A stretch of DNA of 64,000 bases from Phoronis australis (lineage: Eukaryota > Phoronida > Phoronidae), in NCBI GenBank assembly GCA_002633005.1, contig NMRA01000138.1:411566-475565 (forward strand), given 5' to 3'. The translations under genes and the position numbers were made by a program. The notes under the pieces are model-generated. The model was not told the DNA's origin. It made no database searches and worked only from the letters and a program-made list of their open reading frames with translations. Positions 38,001-49,039 of the stretch are shown piece after piece (position 1 is the first letter of the stretch; each line of letters begins with the position of its first letter).

Positions 38001-40627
38001 CGTATTGCATGCTGAGATCAGAGCCAAATCTAATGAGAAGTTTCACGACGTCTGCCGTACACATGTCTATGGCGGGAATTATCAGAGGTCTTCGCACGTG
38101 CTCTACGCTGAAGTCCTTTCGGTAACCCGCATTAAAGTCCGGTTCGATGGGATTCACATTACATTTACCTAAAATCAAATCAAATTCTGCATTTTTATGT
38201 CACGACTACAAAAATATGAGTGGAAATGCATAATTCAAACAACTTTACCTAAAACCTCCGACTGCTACAGGGGTCACGTCTAATATATTTCAAAACAGAG
38301 AAAAACGAAGCCAGTTAAACAGGTAGTCCGTATGAAAATGTGATAAATAGGATTAAATGACATCAAGTGTTTATTTGAATTTATTAGTTCACCAACATTC
38401 TAATGAGAAATTTCAGTCGTGTCGATAATTTGTCATTGTTGTGACTGCGCAAAACTACCACAGCTAGGTGCTCTGTAACAAAAGACGATTTTGATTTACC
38501 TTTCCCCAGGGCCAATAGGTTTTTTATACGTGGCACGTCACAGGCAAATACAGCAGTGACGAATTCGCTCGTGTGCTCCTGTTGTTCAAGAAGCGCTGCA
38601 ATCTCGGAATATTGCATAGCAGTTGCCACGTCCTTCAGTAGCCGGTCCGTCTTGGTCGTGTGAACTCGACACCACTTGGCCAGCCATACACGAACCTTAT
38701 TCAGATCGCCATCCTCCACTACAAATGCAAGTAGCCGAACTAAACTGTCTCGTAAAAAATAATAAGCTGTTTAATTTTCCATTTTCATAAAACAAAAACG
38801 ATTCCTCGTTTTAACTACTATTATTTTTAGTTTACAGTAAGCTAGTTTGCAGACAAAATAGGAAAACTTCTAATAAACCCGGTTGCCAAACCTAGCAATT
38901 CTCGGATTCATTTCTAAATAAACATTACCTGCCACCCATAACCCTGGTTGATCTTTGCGATGATGTCGAATCCCTTTCACAATTTTTCCTTTGAACTGAT
39001 AGTTCTCAATAGCTAGAGACTCGCCAGATGGCGTTCCAAGGGAAGCATCAACACCTTTGAAAGATGTAAACACAGAATCAGATATGCATTTTATAAATCT
39101 TGCATTTACTGATAAATGTAAAATCTTTAAAGTCACGGTTCGGTATGATCATTTTCGTTCAGTGTCGCACAAACCATAGCAGCACATTACACCAAAAAGC
39201 TGCACTCTACCGAGCATGCGAGTTTTCTTTGAGCTTTACGCGATGGAAGCTTCACCATTACACAGAATTAGGCTGGTGTGCCTGTATGTAAAAGATTTGA
39301 GTAAAACCGAGCAACAGGTTTTAAAAATATCATGTGACTGAACGTATTTTATCTGTCGTAAAATGGTACAGCTGAGCAATATAAAATAAAAAGTATGGAC
39401 AAAACAGACGAATGGCAATCACATATTAACAGATGTAAAATATTCACCTACGCCTAAAAGTAAAGCTTAGGTGCATGCGTTTGTAGCTATACAAAGAACA
39501 TTGAGCAGTAGAGAGAAAGTATTTGAGAAAAAACATTGAGATCTGATATAGGTGCATGCTCCTTCTATGAGCGCATTTCAGGTGATATATACTTACCGAT
39601 TCGCAGCATATGAAACACAAGAGATTGATCCTGGTCGTGATACGACATAAGTAAAGCAGTTCTTCCGTCTTTGGTGCGAGCATTTATGTCTATACCGGCC
39701 AAAGCAAACATATACAATAATCGAATGAGATATTTCCGGCAGTTCACTTCCGTTTCGTGATAAACATGGCTGAGTAAGTGCAAATAGGTCCATCCGTCGT
39801 CTTCTTCCTTGAAACTTTTTAATCGCAGATCCACTTCTCCTTCCCTTACTAATGTGATGGCATCAAGTAAACTTTCCTCCGTGTGCTCTATGAGTTTTTG
39901 ATAGAGTGGAGAGGAATGGAAAGCTGTCTTCCAGTTCTGAAGATTTTCTAAAAGAAATTTGAGAATAACCCGAAAATAAAAAAACGCAACCTCGACACAA
40001 TTTTTCCGAAGGTTATTTTATTTATGGTTTTGGTCCATTTATAGATGGAAGTACGACAAATGTTCGCTGATTGAGCACATGAGGTTTGTAATTCTATTTT
40101 GTGAAACTTGCAACAAAAATAAACACTTAGAAAATGTCATTCTTTTATTAGCATGGTTTACAATGTCCAACTGACATTGAACGATATCGCGTGATAACGA
40201 GATTATTTGTTACTCAGCATTTAAAAAACACAAAAACGACAATTTTGACTTTGATGTTTGAGCGAAATAACAGACCTCTTAGCGTAATACAGCCAAGGAC
40301 TGAGTTGCACAGAAGCTGAACAACACTGGTTTCTGAAGCAGTGTGCGATTGTGGAAGTGGAAAACTGCTTTAAATAATCAATACCAACTCCTATTTTAAA
40401 GTGTACAAACCTTCATAATCTTGGATGCCATTAGCGCCGTTGTTTATAAGAAAGTCGTACATATTTCGAAGGGGTTCTCCTAGTTCCCGAACAGCAACAA
40501 TTAATGGTTTTGGAACCGAGTAGGAGGCATCGGTAATGTTGACTACGTTCCTGCCTGTAGTAGAGCAATCGAAAGGTTTATCAGATACAATCAAATACAA
40601 ATCACGCTTAGTTGGAAATTCTTGCAT
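32068..40627 (-). CDS. Ankyrin-repeat protein, 11 exons, 670 residues
   Basis: The exons are, 5' to 3': 40627-40411, 39947-39597, 39054-38929, 38718-38500, 38168-37998, 37275-36794, 36081-35994, 35638-35526, 33512-33411, 32906-32814 and 32118-32068. Frames join to 670 codons plus TGA; most introns are phase 1 and the last three phase 0. Ankyrin-type repeats lie at about residues 38-73, 121-189 (TKDGRTALL), 330-362, 385-440 (NLRDERGASLLHKAI) and 556-623 (GRSVLHLAVLYGHADMVRFL). The C-terminus is short and charged (VRKVIDMEMEKVKAGI). I do not recognise a specific family; ankyrin repeats imply protein binding, with no enzymatic domain seen. The donor after exon 6 is weak (GTTGGT), so an extra exon may exist there. 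The start ATG follows an acceptor-like TTTCTTTTTCAG at about 40668, with in-frame stops between them, suggesting a spliced 5' UTR. Confidence 0.72.
32295..32619. repeat. Cluster of perfect palindromes around AAACGCCC
   Basis: Perfect palindromes occur at 32295-32316 (AATAAACGCCCGGGCGTTTATT without its outer bases is 20 long), 32563-32580 and 32602-32619 (both AAACGCCCATGGGCGTTT). The last two flank TATTCAGC...CCGAATA in the manner of a foldback element. All sit inside the last intron of the large ankyrin gene. I interpret them as a short MITE family or its tips. Confidence 0.65.
36145..36383 (+). mobile_element. Repeat B, copy 3, with terminal inverted repeats (MITE-like)
   Basis: This copy begins ACATGCGCGCGCACTCAG and ends CTGGGTGCGCGCATGCAG, which are imperfect inverted repeats. 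CAGT occurs just outside the left end and overlaps the right end, so it may be part of the target site. The centre holds a 15-A run and segments shared with copies at 17205 and 23275. It lies in an intron of the ankyrin gene. Confidence 0.6.
37482..37883. mobile_element. MITE family C, copy 1
   Basis: The 402-bp element has terminal inverted repeats GGGCCCGGTCTCTAATC and GATTGGAGACCGGGCCC (16 of 17 match). The interior is rich in CTCGAA/TTCGAG words that can pair with each other. A homologue, 48648-49037, shares both ends and the interior string CAAAAGTAGA. This copy lies in an ankyrin-gene intron, between exons 5 and 6. Confidence 0.75.
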
Positions 40628-40724
40628 AAAAGTATTAACGACCTTCGATTAGAAGACTTACTGAAAAAGAAACTAACAATGACTTATATACTTATTATTC
40701 ATTTTTCGTAACAGTTACAATCAA

Positions 40725-40730
40725 TTTATT
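40725..40730 (-). promoter_or_regulatory. Candidate polyadenylation signal, short ankyrin gene
   Basis: AATAAA on the minus strand, about 510 bp past the stop codon of the short paralogue and about 100 bp upstream of the first ATG of the large ankyrin gene. If used, the two genes are separate but nearly abutting. Confidence 0.35.
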
Positions 40731-41238
40731 TACAAACACGAAATTTTCATTCATTTCTCACCCCACAAGAGTGGGAAAATTGGCAACACAAGTGGCGCTC
40801 AACTAAAACATATAGTGGTCCGAATTGGTAGGGTGATAACTGGGCCGCCAGAACACTTTAGCTTACAACGGAGAAACACCGTTACCACGGGAGAAAACCC
40901 TTACTACAACTCTCCACGAAACACTTGCCACCCAACCACAAGAACTCAAACCACGCAAAAAAACCTTTAGCAGGAACATAGAGTAAAAACCCTGGTATGT
41001 GGTTAAATTCATCTTCGGTGGTAAGGGTCCTTGACTGGAAAGAGTGCTTGTAGTGCGTGGACGGTAAGTGAGTTCGGTGGGGTAGGATATGGGCTCCATG
41101 GAAGGTGTTTGCAACCTTGGTAAGGTTCGAGTCCCAGATTGTCAAAAATAGTCAAAGCACAAGCACAGATCCACAGGGTGTCCAATTTTGTATTTCTGTA
41201 ATGGAACAATATGAATTGCTCATTGTGGCTCTCCATCA

Positions 41239-44200
41239 TTACATCCCCGGTCCCTTTGACCCTGAACCTGTGCCTGAGTCGTAGTTACGCCTACCGGCTT
41301 CTCGTAACAGTTCCTTTGCTAGATCCAACTGTCCTCCAAGAACAGCATGGATGAATTCCGCCCGCGGGTGCCACTCTTCCAACAATCTCTTAATCTCGAG
41401 ATTTCCTGTTTCCTCACACGTGTCCCTCAGTAACTTCCGGCCGCATCTCACATCCACCCTAATCCACGATTTGAGGTACATCTCAACGGTTGAATAGAGT
41501 TCCCTCTTCACTGCAAGTAGAAATTATAACAAGTGAATAATCGTGCTCCATAGTGAGTGCATGTACTAACAGTATACTGCTTGAATGTGACAGTCCTAAA
41601 TGACTAGACCGAGTCATCACACTTATCTTTCTAAACGTTCTCAAAAGTTTAAACATCAAAAATTTGCAAACAATAGTAAAGAGGTTATTTAATTCAAACA
41701 AAGTTGTGTTGTGCCTGGGATAGGCTCCCCAATTAGCATAGATATAACGGAAGTCACTCAACAGTGCGCCCATCATGAAAGAGGTATCTGGAACGTGTCG
41801 CTCAAATGGGTGACTCTTTCACACTAGTTTCGCATCGAAATAGCGACCTATTTTCTATTTTCTGATTTGATTTCCTTAAAGGTTCAAAACTCTACAAAAG
41901 GACCCTTTTCCAACGACAAAAATCTAAATAAACGTTTAAAGTATTTCAAAAGTGTTGGTTTTTAAAGATGTACTCGCTTTTAACACCTAGTTGCGCACTT
42001 AATGGATTAAAATGACAGTGGTCAAGAATCTCCAAACAAAAGGGTTACGGGATTACGAGATTGACCCTGTATACAAGAGGGTGAGCTTCTGGAATAAAAT
42101 CTTACGACAGGGTGACATTTTTATGAAAGCTCCCAAAAATGGGTCCCTTATTTTCGAATTCAAACCCTAAATTAGGTGGCATCTATAATTTTCAGCTGTA
42201 TCTACTGTCAAAAATATAGAGCTACCCCTTCGGGAACGTAGCAACTAGAGCACGTGACCTGTTCGTGAGTAGCCATGCGGGACTTGCGCCCGATTCAAAA
42301 TAGAGCATAGAACAGGTTAGCAACTAACTTACCTGCGCTCCAAATGCCAGAATATGCGTGCGGCTGTCTCTTCACTATGTGACAGATGCGATGATTGAAA
42401 CAGTGTACAACGCGACACCCGCGCTCGTTCGTTATACAGGGATCGCAGCCTGAAAGTAAATACGACGGTTACCTGAACGTGCCTCATGAGATAATAGTCA
42501 GAGTTCATTGTAACCATAAAGCAGCTGGAATTAAGTTCCTAACACGACTGCAGTTTTTAACTGAAAATGTCCAAACATTTTGTCTAAACATTTGTTCGTT
42601 TTCATAATTAGGGCATTTTCTTTTTATCCAGTAAGTTTTTCAATTAAAATGCGTCGTGTTATCGCATTTCAGGAATATTCCACAATTGCCAAGTGCATTG
42701 TGGGCAATTCGACTCACATTAAAAATTGCATTAACTTCTCATCAGGTGTCGCGCGCACACACGCGTATAATAATGACACCTTCATCTGAGTAACCATTTG
42801 GAGACGGACATGAACGCCAAGAACAATAAGTCAGCAGCTTGTGCCATTTAGGGGGGCAGTTTATTGGACACAATTTTAAGAATAAAATAGTTATGAACCA
42901 TTTTCCCGTAAAATATAACTTTCGATTCTGGACACAGCTATCAATAACTCTGTTCTTTACTTGCATCCGAAATGATTCCTGTGCTCACGAAGAGCTGAGA
43001 GTAAGTTGTTGCTTAGACGAGGCTGGCTTGTCACGGCGTGTCATTTTATGCACCGAACACAGTCTCAAGGATTACTGAACTGTCATAGCTTCCACAGCCC
43101 AGAAATCATTCTTCATGAGAGGAGGGAACAAAGTTATATAGCAGAAAGGATCTAACTGAAAAGTTAATTTTTGAGAACTACAGGTAGGTTTACAGCCGAC
43201 TTGAGGGAGAAAGAAACCGTTTTTTCGATGTTACCTTTACTAAAAATACAGACTCGTAGTTATCTTTGAAAAACGTTTTCCCCATTAACTATTGCTTCAC
43301 TGTAGTGTATTTAATATCCTCGCGATAAAAATGTAACATTAAAGCGGCATCAAATCCATGCTTTCTGTCAAAAATCAAGATTTGATTGAGGCTACTAACA
43401 GTTACGAAATTAATTTCAAACTGGAATTTTAGGGCTTGGGAAGAAGTGAAATGTCGTTATTTCTTTAGACGAAGCTCATCATGTGGAGAATTTCTCGCTT
43501 ACACTGGTGACTATCTGATTCCCTAAGCCCCAGACAACTTTTACGAGGCCTATTCAGCACGCCCTTTGTATTGATGTAGACCTGAGCTAATGAAGTGGAA
43601 AGGTAATTGCTAGCATTACTGTCTCAACAATGGTTGTTGTTAGTACCCCCGATCTGGTTTTCTCTGACGTTTGCAGAGTTATAGCCTGCAACTCTGAAGC
43701 GTAGTTTTAACTTGGTACATTATAAATATTACAAAATGACTAAAAAGGTTAACTTGTGTTTATCTTCACAAAGGGCCACTTCCCAAAGGGACGATAAGTT
43801 TCATATTGGTTTTCTTTATTTAATTTTTAATGCTTCTGCCCATTTTTTTTTTCTTACCGGGAACGGGTTGATAAATTTTTATCTAAGTTTTGAACTTGAA
43901 GTACCAAAACAGTGGTAGATTTTGATTGCCAGCTAAACTTAATTAGTTAGGTTCATTGTGAGCCCATCCCTAAACTTACCACATTACAGGTACAATAAAC
44001 ATTTCACGTATCATTAAAGTTTAATCTTTATTAGAACTCAAATCATGAAATATACAAAAGTGCAAATATGGTGATAACCAAACTGAAGATTTTGAATCTC
44101 TGGACGATTTCGGTGGCACTGACTATATAACTATTCTAGCTCTTTGTCAGTAATAAAAATGAAAAGTGGCACAACAATTGTTTCCTGGTCAAAAATCTGA

Positions 44201-46454
44201 TTAAACGAGATTGAAAGAATATAAAAAATGAATCCATGTGATATTGTTAACTCTGATCAGCGTTTGTATATCCACCGAGTATATCAATACGAGCTGTAGT
44301 TTATCTTCAATCGTACCCAATGGTTGTAGTTTTTAGATTATTAGTTCGATTTTTAAAAATCGAAAACCGTACTTGGTTGTCTTCTTTCCAGCTGAATACC
44401 GCCGTGGTGTTCGGTGAACGAAAATTAGTGGTTAACGCATTTTGAAAATTCGCCATTATGTACAGTCAGAGATGTTTAATACAGTTTATGGTCGGATAAT
44501 TACATTAATTGGGTCTTGCTCGCATCGGGCAAAGCGGTCATCACCTGATTCCGGTCGGCCGCGCTCTCTTCGATCCTGGTACAAGTCGCTCAGAAGGACG
44601 AGCGGTGAAAATTCCCGCATTATCTTTAGAAACGCGTGACTTCCTTGTAAGCGTTTTATTCGCGGTACGTTCAGTTTCAGGTCACAGAAGACTGTTCAGT
44701 AGACGGAACACGAATCCAAGTACAGTGCTAGAACACAGAAATCGTGATCACGGACTGATTGAATTTCGATTGCTTTTCACTGAGAACTATATTACAAATT
44801 TTGGAGAGTCATTGAAACATTTAATCAATATATTCATTATTTATATTTCAACCAATTTTTGTTGTGTCAACCGCCAACCAGCAAGGTATTCACCACATGA
44901 CATATTTGGGGAGACCTAAACATACATAAGCTTGGTCTATAGAAATAACATCAGTTCGTCCCATTCCCTAAAGGAACGAGATAAAATCAACTTCATTGCT
45001 GTAAATAGCCTAAATGAAAACCTTTTGTTTGACAGAAAGCACGTTTTAATGACACCTTTAAATAATGGCTCTGCTTAAGCACAAAATCAGTTAAAGCTCT
45101 TCGAAGCAATCCCCTAGATTTGGCTTACAACTGATTTTCAAATTTGTTGGGAACAGGCGGTACCAGTATATCTGGGTACAGCTCTCACGTTCATTGAGCT
45201 CCCGGTATTTACGCGTTGGTCAATGAACGTATGACGTGAGGAAAAGTAGTAAGACACATCAGGCAGTCTAAATTAGTCAATCAAACTACATAACTGCAGA
45301 GCTTTGAAGTCTGCTAGATGTTTCTGGCAAGATCTACAAAATTTTATACTGCCATCACCGTGGGCGGCGCAGAACTGAAAAAGTGGGGCTATAGGCCTCC
45401 CCCCGTAGCCCACCAGGCCATGGGCGGCGGAGTACTGAAAAAAATGGGGTCTATAGCCCCCAGCCCCCTATGGTGCGCCGCCCATTCACGAAAATAGCCA
45501 GCATTTGTTAGCCAGGGAGCATGTAGGCTAACGCCCGCTGGTGGATCTCCGGAGCCATAAGGGGTTTCTGCCACAATTTAGAAAGGACAAGCACAAATGA
45601 TCAGTGCCTTAAAATAACGTACTGGCGCCGATTTGTTTTCTTTTTTGTCATGCCCAGAAGGGGACCAGGTTCCCACCGACCCACGACCCCCTAAAGCCAT
45701 ATCTGATAGAATATAATTTTAACGGTAGTAGTCAATTAAAGGGATCAAGCATTTTGAGAATTAATTTTCTGCACTGAATAACAGGCACCAAACTGATTCT
45801 AAAAAATCTAGGATCCGTAAACTACTGCTCATTCTAGATCGTCGTCACTAACTGTTTCGGCTTTCTCCCCTAAATCATCAGCATGCCACAAACACTATTA
45901 GATGAAATCCTCCCAACTTGAAGATGATTTCCAAAACCCAGCAATTCAAATTGCTCGCAAATAGTTGCCAAGATGTGACGTTTACACTTGTCGCCGTACA
46001 GTGGTGTCTTACCAATTCGTATCAGATGCTCGCAGAAACCATCAGCAAACGGCTTAAAGCAAGCAATATGCAAGCACGTATTCCCGACGCCATTCCGCAT
46101 GTTTACCTCCACACCCTTTATAGACAAACGATACACCAGAGGAAAAGCAACGCTCAAGTCCCCACCACTGTTTTTATGAATCTGTAATGAATTGCCCACT
46201 AGGTGGTGCAGGAATGTGTTTCCCGTCGTATCGGACTTCTGTTTTATTGAAGTTTCAGTCATGGCGTCAACGACGTTGAGTGCTTGGTAAAGACTTTCTT
46301 TCGTACTCTCTTGGATGAGACGAAACAGTTCCGTTTGCTCGAATACTTCATCATACTTCACTTTCTGTTTTGCAGACGCCAACCTTGAGAATTCGCTCGT
46401 CATAAGAGCTGAGAGGGGCGATTCCGTGCCGTTCGTTACCCGAATACCATTCAT
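41239..46454 (-). CDS. Short ankyrin-like paralogue, 3 exons, 276 residues
   Basis: The exons are 46454-46013, 42449-42333 and 41510-41239 (TAA), all joined in phase 1, giving 276 residues. Exon 1 aligns with exon 2 of the neighbouring large ankyrin gene: FRLIQESTKESLYQAL, NTFLHHL, KGVEVNMRNGVGNTCLHIA and HLIRIG correspond to YQKLIEHTEESLLDAI, WTYLHLL, AGIDINARTKDGRTALL and HMLRIG. Exons 2 and 3 align with its exons 3 and 4, with the same intron positions and phases. It therefore arose by tandem duplication of the N-terminal part of that gene. Where the large gene splices after LLALGKG, this one has a donor-like GCCG|GTAGGC but the frame reads on for 15 residues (ending GTGSGSKGPGM) to a stop. 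The frame is also open for 11 codons upstream of the ATG to an acceptor at 46488, so a further 5' exon is possible. Confidence 0.62.
45361..45484. repeat. 60-bp tandem duplication, GC-rich, foldback
   Basis: Two 60-bp units start at 45361 and 45421, both with TGGGCGGCG(C/G)AG and ACTGAAAAA. The second ends in CGCCGCCCA, the reverse complement of the unit start, so the block can fold into a hairpin. It lies in the first intron of the short ankyrin gene. Confidence 0.65.
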
Positions 46455-46499
46455 TCTGTATAACTGCGAAGACGGTAACTCACCAACCTGTTCAAGGAA

Positions 46500-48640
46500 A
46501 ACAGCATAACTGTATCAGAGATACCGACGTAAACATATTGTTGATTATGCGTATTGCGTCACTGTCAAACCTTCAAAAACTACAGTTAAAATGACTACCT
46601 TTTTTCGACTTATTGAAAGCCACCAGATGACCCACAGGAACGAAGTTACAAACTACACGCGACCTAAATACGTAAAACTATGCTCGTCCCATTTATTGCT
46701 CTCATTGTAAAATAAAACCACACTTCAATGTCTTCATATCTAGGATATTTGCCGAACGACTACATGCGTGACAGCTTTTACAGTACTCTTTACAGAGGAT
46801 ACTTATCCCCTGACTACCGTGTTCATCGAAAAGTGACGCGACGAGTTTCCGATGAGGGAAATGTAATCGATTTTCATATGTTTGATTAAAAATGCACTAG
46901 TTCTAATCTACTAGTCAACTTAGACTTACAATTCACAGACGTGTATTGGGTTATTTAATGTAAATGCTTGGGCAAACACGACAATTGCTTTTCAAGTACA
47001 CGTCGATTAACGAGAACGATTGACTTGTTTCGTAACTATGGCGATAGTCAACTCAATTACCTGTGTTACTCACTGTTAAATGCCCCGGGGAACCATGTCT
47101 GAAATAAAATTTAATATAAATAAAGATTCGTTCTAAAAGCACAGTACGTTTCCGTTTACTCAAAGGCAAACAGACGATTGTAAATAGATATTGCTGAAAC
47201 CAAACGAGTATCACAATACGTCAATATATATGTTTACAACACAATATGCCCGAATAGGCGCTTGGTTAACTGGCAATGAATTCGATTTTCACCCGTAATG
47301 GCTAATCAGTCCAGTTAAATTTCAAGCTAGAAAGCAGTAGTTCCTAGCTTCAAGTGGTAAATCATTTGTGAACTTGTCTCTCAATTGATCACTATCGCTT
47401 TGTTTAGATTCTCAACTTTTACGTGTAGACACAAAACTCAGCAAGCGTATCATGCATGGTCTCAACGTACTGGCTTGTCGTAAGACACCATAGTCTCTCC
47501 TGAATCCGGCGTGTGTTTAAAGCTAACTGGAGAATGTTTCAGGCCAGTCTAAAAACTACTATCTCTTCGCTAAATCAGATTAATAAGCCTCTGTAAAGAA
47601 ACTAATGTGGCAAGAAGGGACACTTATCCAAATCAAATGCTCATATAATTTGCATCTAAATATCCACTATGGCCTAATGTTGGAGACACATAATACAATT
47701 AAGCCCATTACTAACTTAAAATACGCATAAAACGTTAATAAACGTCACATAATCATCACCTACCGTGTGTTACCGGTTCCCGTCTCTGAGCATTCACGGT
47801 TGCTAACATTCGATAAGATTAGTGGCAGCACTGAGCGAGCCCTACCGACACTGTTTACATAGGTTTCTATACAACGTAGGCGCTTCAATAGGTGCTTAAT
47901 TATACGCGCGAACTGCTTCGATTGTCCCGCAACACAGTGGAGCCTTGTGAAAATGTTACCGTTCCACACAATTAAGCTGTTGAAACCCTATTTATGCAAG
48001 AACAATAACAACGAAATGTACCGTTTGTTGGATTGTTGTAACGGTAAACCTGGACAGAAAATCCATTATAAGATTGAAAAATCTTTGCATCTACGACCTT
48101 GATTTCGCAAGGTTGCTGGGGTCGTGACACGGTAAAAGGCAGGGTCGAATGGATGGTTACATGGACAAACACGGTTCCCGGTTGCCCAAAGATATTTGAA
48201 TGGAACCTGTGTTAAAATAAACAAACACCTAAAAAGAAAACATCTTTAATGGGTCGGTAGCCAAAACAAAAACACGTTTCAAACTACCTATCACTGCAAA
48301 CTGCGCGCTCAAAAAGGCAAGACAGACTAGACCTACGAGAATGCAGCCAACGATCTAATTCAATTAAGGAAGACGCTCTTGTATTGAACTAAATGGCTGG
48401 AGGCGCGTTATCAAAGGCAGGGTATTACAACGTAACCAATGTATCGTTATCACTGATACTGATTTAAGTGAACATTTGGGTTGATCCATGTTAGGTTACT
48501 TTGCAGGCGTGACAAAATGCACGATACACTTGCACATTCAGCGGAAATTTAGCCCACGCATTTTTCAAGGTACAAGCAATTTGACACTTTCCCACCCCAA
48601 AAGATATTTTTGACCACATCGTTATGTCATGAATTTTTCC
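46500..48640. other. Gene-free stretch upstream of the ankyrin cluster
   Basis: The promoter and any 5' untranslated exon of the short ankyrin gene should lie here. I see no TATA box or clear core element. Minus-strand open frames at 47760-47969 and 47972-48172 have no recognisable domain. Confidence 0.35.
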
Positions 48641-48647
48641 TGAAGTC

Positions 48648-49037
48648 GGTGCCTAGACTCTAATCTTTGTACTGTAAGTTGAACTCAGACGTAATTTTCA
48701 CGGCACCACTTACGTTCTATTTCATGATAACTGTCCATTATTCTGACTGAGCTCGGGTACTGCCTAACCTCGAGCTTGCACTTGATGACCCCAGCATTAA
48801 TGCTATAAGTTCTAGTCTGAACTCCAAATCTCAACTTTTTGCTCGAGATTATAACTCGTGGTCATCAAGTGCGAACTTGGATCAAACACTCGAATCAACA
48901 AAAACCATGCACAAACCATACACGCACGAAGACAATAGTAGACACGTATCATCGTAGTTCGCACAAAAGTAGAACGTAAAGTGTCAAAAAGAATTTTTAG
49001 AGTTCCATTTTGAGCACAGGGATTAGATCCCAGCACC
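48648..49037. mobile_element. MITE family C, copy 2
   Basis: The left end GGTGCCTAGACTCTAATC and right end GATTAGATCCCAGCACC are imperfect inverted repeats. The left end and interior match 37482-37883: CTCTAATC.TTGTACT near the left, a TAGTAGACAC and CAAAAGTAGA block, and GAGTTCCATTT near the right. It is more diverged than copy 1. Confidence 0.65.
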
Positions 49038-49039
49038 TA

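Noticed and set aside
44509-44919. A 136-codon plus-strand open frame in the first intron of the short ankyrin gene
   Set aside because: It has no recognisable domain or repeats, no splice or promoter context, and lies antisense to a supported gene's intron. Chance or an old repeat is more likely.
47760-48172. Two adjacent minus-strand open frames upstream of the short ankyrin gene
   Set aside because: I tested them as possible 5' exons, but there is no ankyrin similarity and no convincing donor in the right phase.
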